Shown here piece after piece: positions 6,508-8,509 of a DNA stretch of 8,509 nt (its first letter is position 1; every line of letters starts with the position of its first letter). The DNA is from an uncultured Campylobacter sp. (GTDB taxonomy: Bacteria; Campylobacterota; Campylobacteria; Campylobacterales; Campylobacteraceae). A program made the position numbers and the translations under genes. The notes under the pieces are model-generated. The model had not been told where the DNA came from, ran no database searches, and saw only the letters and a program-made list of their open reading frames with translations. The stretch lies in the NCBI RefSeq assembly GCF_938045225.1, contig NZ_CALINL010000326.1, forward strand, positions 1-8,509. The letters are read 5' to 3'.

Positions 6508-7126
6508 CTCAAATTTGACCCCGCAAGAGCCGCGCAGGGAAAAGGTATTTTTTAAAACATTCGGCTGCCGCACGAACATCTACGACACCGAGCTGATGAA
6601 AAGCTACGTCAAAGACTACGATATCGTTAGCGACGAAAACGAAGCCGACATCGTAGTGGTAAACTCTTGCACGGTCACAAACTCTGCAGATAGCGGCGCG
6701 CGCAGCTACATAAACGGCATAAAAAAGCGCGGCGCCAGAGTGATACTAACGGGCTGCGGCGCGGTGAGTAAGGGCAAGGAGCTGTTTAACAAAAGCGAAT
6801 ATATGAAATTTTCGATCATCTTTAACTATAACGAAGAGGAATTTGAAAAATTTAAAAAACAGATCAAAATCTGCGCCAAGAAAAACGAAGCCAAATTTGC
6901 CGCGCTTGCTAGCCTTTTCGAGGATCATTTTACCGTGCTTGGGTGCGATAAAAACGATAGCTTTGAGGAGGTGCGAAACCGATATCTGGAGCTCGTCAAG
7001 GCCTATCACCCAGACTTTCACGCCGCGCTTAGCCCGGAGCTTTTGGACGAGTGCAAAACGCAGTTTCAGCGTATCCAAAACGCCTACGAGAGTTTGAAGC
7101 CTTATTTTAAGGAGCTAGAATCGTGA
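6497..7126 (+). CDS. Chimeric gene: MtaB N-terminal domain fused in frame to a C-terminal J-domain
   Basis: A 209-residue frame made of two unrelated parts. Residues 1-99 are the N-terminal methylthiotransferase (UPF0004) domain of MtaB, the enzyme that turns t6A37 into ms2t6A37 in tRNA. Its three cluster cysteines are present: C24 (FKTFGCRTN), C58 (NSCTVTN) and C87 (LTGCGAVSKG). MtaB is normally about 415-420 residues, with a radical-SAM core (CxxxCxxC) and a TRAM domain; both are missing here in every frame, so this product cannot be a working methylthiotransferase. Similarity stops after GKELFNK. Residues 100-209 continue into a lysine- and glutamate-rich segment and a J-domain (about 143-205) with HFTVLG, YLELVKAY and HPD at 171-173, as in C-terminal J-domain proteins of Campylobacter (Cj0954c-like). 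A J-domain stimulates Hsp70 (DnaK) ATPase. The ATG overlaps the mscS stop and has GGAG upstream. It may be a real deletion fusion or a mis-assembly. Confidence 0.8.
   Translation: MKPNSNLTPQEPRREKVFFKTFGCRTNIYDTELMKSYVKDYDIVSDENEADIVVVNSCTVTNSADSGARSYINGIKKRGARVILTGCGAVSKGKELFNKSEYMKFSIIFNYNEEEFEKFKKQIKICAKKNEAKFAALASLFEDHFTVLGCDKNDSFEEVRNRYLELVKAYHPDFHAALSPELLDECKTQFQRIQNAYESLKPYFKELES
6788..6805 (+). other. Junction between mtaB-like and dnaJ-like sequence
   Basis: This is the point where MtaB family similarity ends (N98-K99, codons at 6788-6793) and the sequence continues in the same frame as S-E-Y-M-K-F. In MtaB the next residues should lead through a V-F-G-V-x-G-x-S-N-K type stretch toward the radical-SAM domain. 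The position is estimated from memory of the family and may be off by a few codons. No repeat, insertion-sequence end or stop codon marks it. Confidence 0.6.
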
Positions 7127-7158
7127 GCGGCGGAATAAGATTTAAATTTAGACTTTAG
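7123..7158 (+). other. Possible start remnant of a lost downstream gene
   Basis: The stop of the chimeric gene is embedded in GTGA (7123-7126), the arrangement seen when a following gene starts with GTG and is translationally coupled. The GTG frame reads M-S-G-G-I-R-F-K-F-R-L and then stops at 7156-7158. This could be the stub of the gene that normally follows the dnaJ-like gene, cut off where the AT-rich block begins, or mere chance. The ribosome site would be AAGGAG (7108-7113), ten bases upstream. Confidence 0.25.
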
Positions 7159-7522
7159 CATAAAAAATATATTTTAATAACCGTTTAATAGTGCCCTGAA
7201 AAATCACGCAAACTATAGCCATAATTAACGCATAAGGGCCTATAAGTAACATCAAAATCAAAGAAATAATAAGATTAAAAACGTAAAAGTAACTATCGCC
7301 GTTGCTATCGTCGAAAAATAGATCTATAGGCGTTAGTTCAATATTTTGATCGCAAGGAATAAGCCCCAAACAGCGAAATAACCAAAAAATTGGTATAGCC
7401 AAAATCAAACCGAAAAATAAACCGCCCATGATGTTGTCCATGCCAGGAGCGATGCCCTCAATCAAATAAGTACTCGCAATGCCTAAAAATAAGACAAAAA
7501 GAATAAAAAATATGCGCTTCAT
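7148..7522 (-). CDS. Small AT-rich membrane protein of unknown function
   Basis: A 124-residue protein that I do not recognise. It has about four hydrophobic segments: 4-20 (just after the start MKR, so perhaps a signal anchor), 30-52, 79-94 and 95-110. Between the second and third is a polar loop (about 57-78) with two cysteines near its start (C51, C57) and an acidic stretch (FFDDSNGD). The C-terminus is basic (TIKRLLKY). The DNA is clearly more AT-rich than its surroundings: hand counts over 7201-7260 and 7261-7320 give 33 and 28 percent GC, against 62 percent for 6481-6540. There is no good ribosome site before the ATG (7520-7522). It is convergent with the chimeric gene, 21 bases away, and 137 bases after rpoN. 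Composition suggests recent acquisition or fast drift. Confidence 0.6.
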   Translation of the reverse strand: MKRIFFILFVLFLGIASTYLIEGIAPGMDNIMGGLFFGLILAIPIFWLFRCLGLIPCDQNIELTPIDLFFDDSNGDSYFYVFNLIISLILMLLIGPYALIMAIVCVIFQGTIKRLLKYIFYAKV

Positions 7523-7589
7523 ACGGATATTTTAAATTTTCGAGACTTAAAAATCAAGGGAAATGCGATACGAGCCTCGCCAAAACTCC

Positions 7590-7610
7590 GCTTGAATTGT
7601 AAATTTAAGC
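7590..7610. terminator. Hairpin between rpoN and the small membrane protein gene
   Basis: GCTTGAATT (7590-7598) faces AATTTAAGC (7602-7610) around a three-base loop. It is nine base pairs as plus-strand RNA (one G-U pair), with one mismatch as minus-strand RNA. It lies 50 bases after the rpoN stop. On the minus strand it is followed seven bases later by only TTTT, so it is at best a weak terminator for rpoN. Confidence 0.3.
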
Positions 7611-7625
7611 TCTAATTTGCGTCGT

Positions 7626-7651
7626 GCTTGGCAAATTTGCCCGCTCCAAGC
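7626..7651. repeat. Nested inverted repeats just after rpoN
   Basis: GCTTGG (7626-7631) pairs with CCAAGC (7646-7651) around a 14-base loop, and the perfect 12-base palindrome GGCAAATTTGCC (7630-7641) sits partly inside it. The two structures are mutually exclusive because they share bases. It starts nine bases after the rpoN stop codon in the direction of transcription, so it may affect rpoN transcript ends. No U-run follows. Confidence 0.3.
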
Positions 7652-7659
7652 GTCAAATT

Positions 7660-8439
7660 TTACTTACCGGATTGCAGCAGATAGGTCTTTTTACGCTCGC
7701 TGGAGCTACCGATATTTAGCGCCAGGCGGTATTTGGTTATCGTGCGCCGGACGACCTCGACGTTAAATTCCTTCTTTATAAACTCCAAAATTTTAAGATC
7801 GCTAAGCGGCTTGGCAGGATTTTCGTTGCGAACCAAATTTGCTACGAAGTCCTTGATAGCCTTGTTTGAGACGTCCTCGTCGATCGCAGCGGAGAAAAAG
7901 CTCTTTATAGGCACGAGTCCTCGCGAGCATTCGAGGTATTTGTTTGAGATGCCGCGCGAGATGGTCGACGGGTTTCGCCCCAGATCCTCGGCGATGTCTT
8001 TTAGGCGCATAGGCTTGATGTCGCCGCCAAAAAAGTAATCATACTGATACTCCACCAGCATAAGGGCGATCTTGCGCAGCGTAGCTTTTCGCATATCAAG
8101 CGCGTCTATGAGGTCTTTTGCCTCTTTTACGCGCGAGGCGACGAAGCTCTCTTTTTCATCAAGCCCCTCCACGTCGATGACGATCTCTGGATAAAAGTCG
8201 TCGTTGATGCGTACCTCGATACCGCCAGAGCTCGTGTCGATGACGATATCTGGGATGATCGCCGCAGCCTCGCTCATATACTCTATAGCGGGCGGATTTT
8301 TTAGCCTCTTGATGACGGCGAGCGCTTCATTATAGAGCGGAATTTTGCGCATTTGGGAGAGATTTTCGAAATTTAACGCAAGCTTTTTAGCGCTTTCAAA
8401 GAGCTTCTCGTCCAAATTTAGCTCCTCAAGCTGAAACAA
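7660..8439 (-). CDS. rpoN: RNA polymerase sigma-54 factor, 5'-truncated
   Basis: Sigma-54 directs RNA polymerase to -24/-12 promoters and needs an enhancer-binding ATPase; in Campylobacter it drives the middle and late flagellar genes with FlgR. The frame given here (TTG start, 259 residues) holds only the C-terminal two thirds. It contains the end of the core-binding region (about 1-95), a helix-turn-helix region (MRLKDIAEDLGRNPSTISR, 144-162, then NKYLECSRGLVPIKSFFS) and the RpoN box VRRTITKYRLAL (230-241). The family is about 415-420 residues, so region I (activator contact) and the first part of the core-binding domain are missing. Family similarity continues upstream of the TTG (K-D-Y-K-E-S-F) to 8460 and meets a TAG at 8461-8463. 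The TTG is therefore a default start, not a natural one. The product would not respond to activators. Confidence 0.9.
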   Translation of the reverse strand: MFQLEELNLDEKLFESAKKLALNFENLSQMRKIPLYNEALAVIKRLKNPPAIEYMSEAAAIIPDIVIDTSSGGIEVRINDDFYPEIVIDVEGLDEKESFVASRVKEAKDLIDALDMRKATLRKIALMLVEYQYDYFFGGDIKPMRLKDIAEDLGRNPSTISRGISNKYLECSRGLVPIKSFFSAAIDEDVSNKAIKDFVANLVRNENPAKPLSDLKILEFIKKEFNVEVVRRTITKYRLALNIGSSSERKKTYLLQSGK

Positions 8440-8460
8440 AAAGCTCTCTTTGTAGTCCTT

Positions 8461-8509
8461 CTATATCACCGACGGTGGCAACAACGACTACTACAAGTTC
8501 TCGATTTGG
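8461..8509 (+). other. Unrelated sequence joined to the broken end of rpoN
   Basis: The 49 bases beyond the point where rpoN similarity stops do not continue rpoN in any frame. The plus strand has an open frame through the whole stretch (from 8462): Y-I-T-D-G-G-N-N-D-Y-Y-K-F-S-I-W, with mostly C-ending codons, which looks like the inside of a real protein. I cannot name it. It is consistent with a chimeric join near the end of an assembled fragment or with a genuine rearrangement endpoint. Confidence 0.4.

Noticed and set aside
6746..7078. Minus-strand open frame under the J-domain
   Set aside because: Shadow of the chimeric gene. The plus-strand frame carries recognisable motifs (HPD, LTGCGAVSKG) and the minus one does not.
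6800..7126. A frameshift hiding the rest of mtaB
   Set aside because: No frame here shows the radical-SAM CxxxCxxC or later MtaB motifs; the sequence is replaced, not shifted.
7628..7645. Sigma-54 type promoter (TTGGCA and a following GC)
   Set aside because: The GG to GC spacing is 11, not 10, and the bases belong to the palindrome GGCAAATTTGCC; no gene starts at a suitable distance.
8440..8509. A frameshift as the cause of the rpoN truncation
   Set aside because: The other minus-strand frame is open (V-A-T-V-G-D-I-E-G-L-Q) but does not resemble the RpoN segment expected before K-D-Y-K-E-S.
1..8509. CRISPR arrays, tRNA or rRNA genes, insertion sequences, toxin-antitoxin or defence genes
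   Set aside because: No spaced direct repeats, cloverleaf-like sequence, terminal inverted repeats with transposase, or relevant protein motifs were found.

Overview
The window looks like a piece of a Campylobacter chromosome, most likely from the higher-GC group around C. showae, C. rectus, C. curvus and C. concisus rather than C. jejuni. Three things point this way. The proteins have a Campylobacterota flavour: a short CorA-like protein, a Campylobacter-type RpoN, and a TrkA-like cytosolic protein beside aroB. The gene order (tgt and corA-like divergent from TrkA-like, aroB, mscS, mtaB) agrees with the C. jejuni Cj1006c-Cj1011 neighbourhood as I remember it. The DNA is also saturated with the hexamer AAATTT. 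The genus is inferred with good confidence; the species is not determined.

Layout. Positions 1-207 are AT-rich and non-coding. On the minus strand a tight operon runs tgt (queuosine tRNA modification), a CorA-like membrane protein, then a small secreted Sel1-repeat protein with regularly spaced cysteine pairs (2405 down to 208). Only 35 bases separate tgt from the plus-strand operon, and this gap holds an extended -10 promoter whose sequence is nearly symmetric. The plus-strand operon (2441-7126) has a TrkA/RCK-like protein, aroB (shikimate pathway), an MscS-family mechanosensitive channel and a gene that begins as mtaB. Overlaps of 4 and 11 bases suggest translational coupling.

The most unusual object is that last gene. 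Its first ~99 residues are the N-terminal methylthiotransferase domain of MtaB with its three cluster cysteines. The radical-SAM core and TRAM domain are absent, and the frame continues into a ~105-residue tail that ends in a complete-looking J-domain with HPD. It is either a real in-frame gene fusion or deletion, or a mis-assembly.

Right of this, on the minus strand, lie a markedly AT-rich small membrane protein of unknown function (7148-7522) and an rpoN gene (sigma-54) that has lost its 5' third. The rpoN frame ends at a stop exactly where its family similarity ends (8460/8461), and the last 49 bases appear to belong to something else. Two breaks of this kind in 1.7 kb mean the right-hand part must be tested for chimerism before any biology is read into it.

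No tRNA, rRNA, CRISPR array, insertion sequence or defence system was seen.
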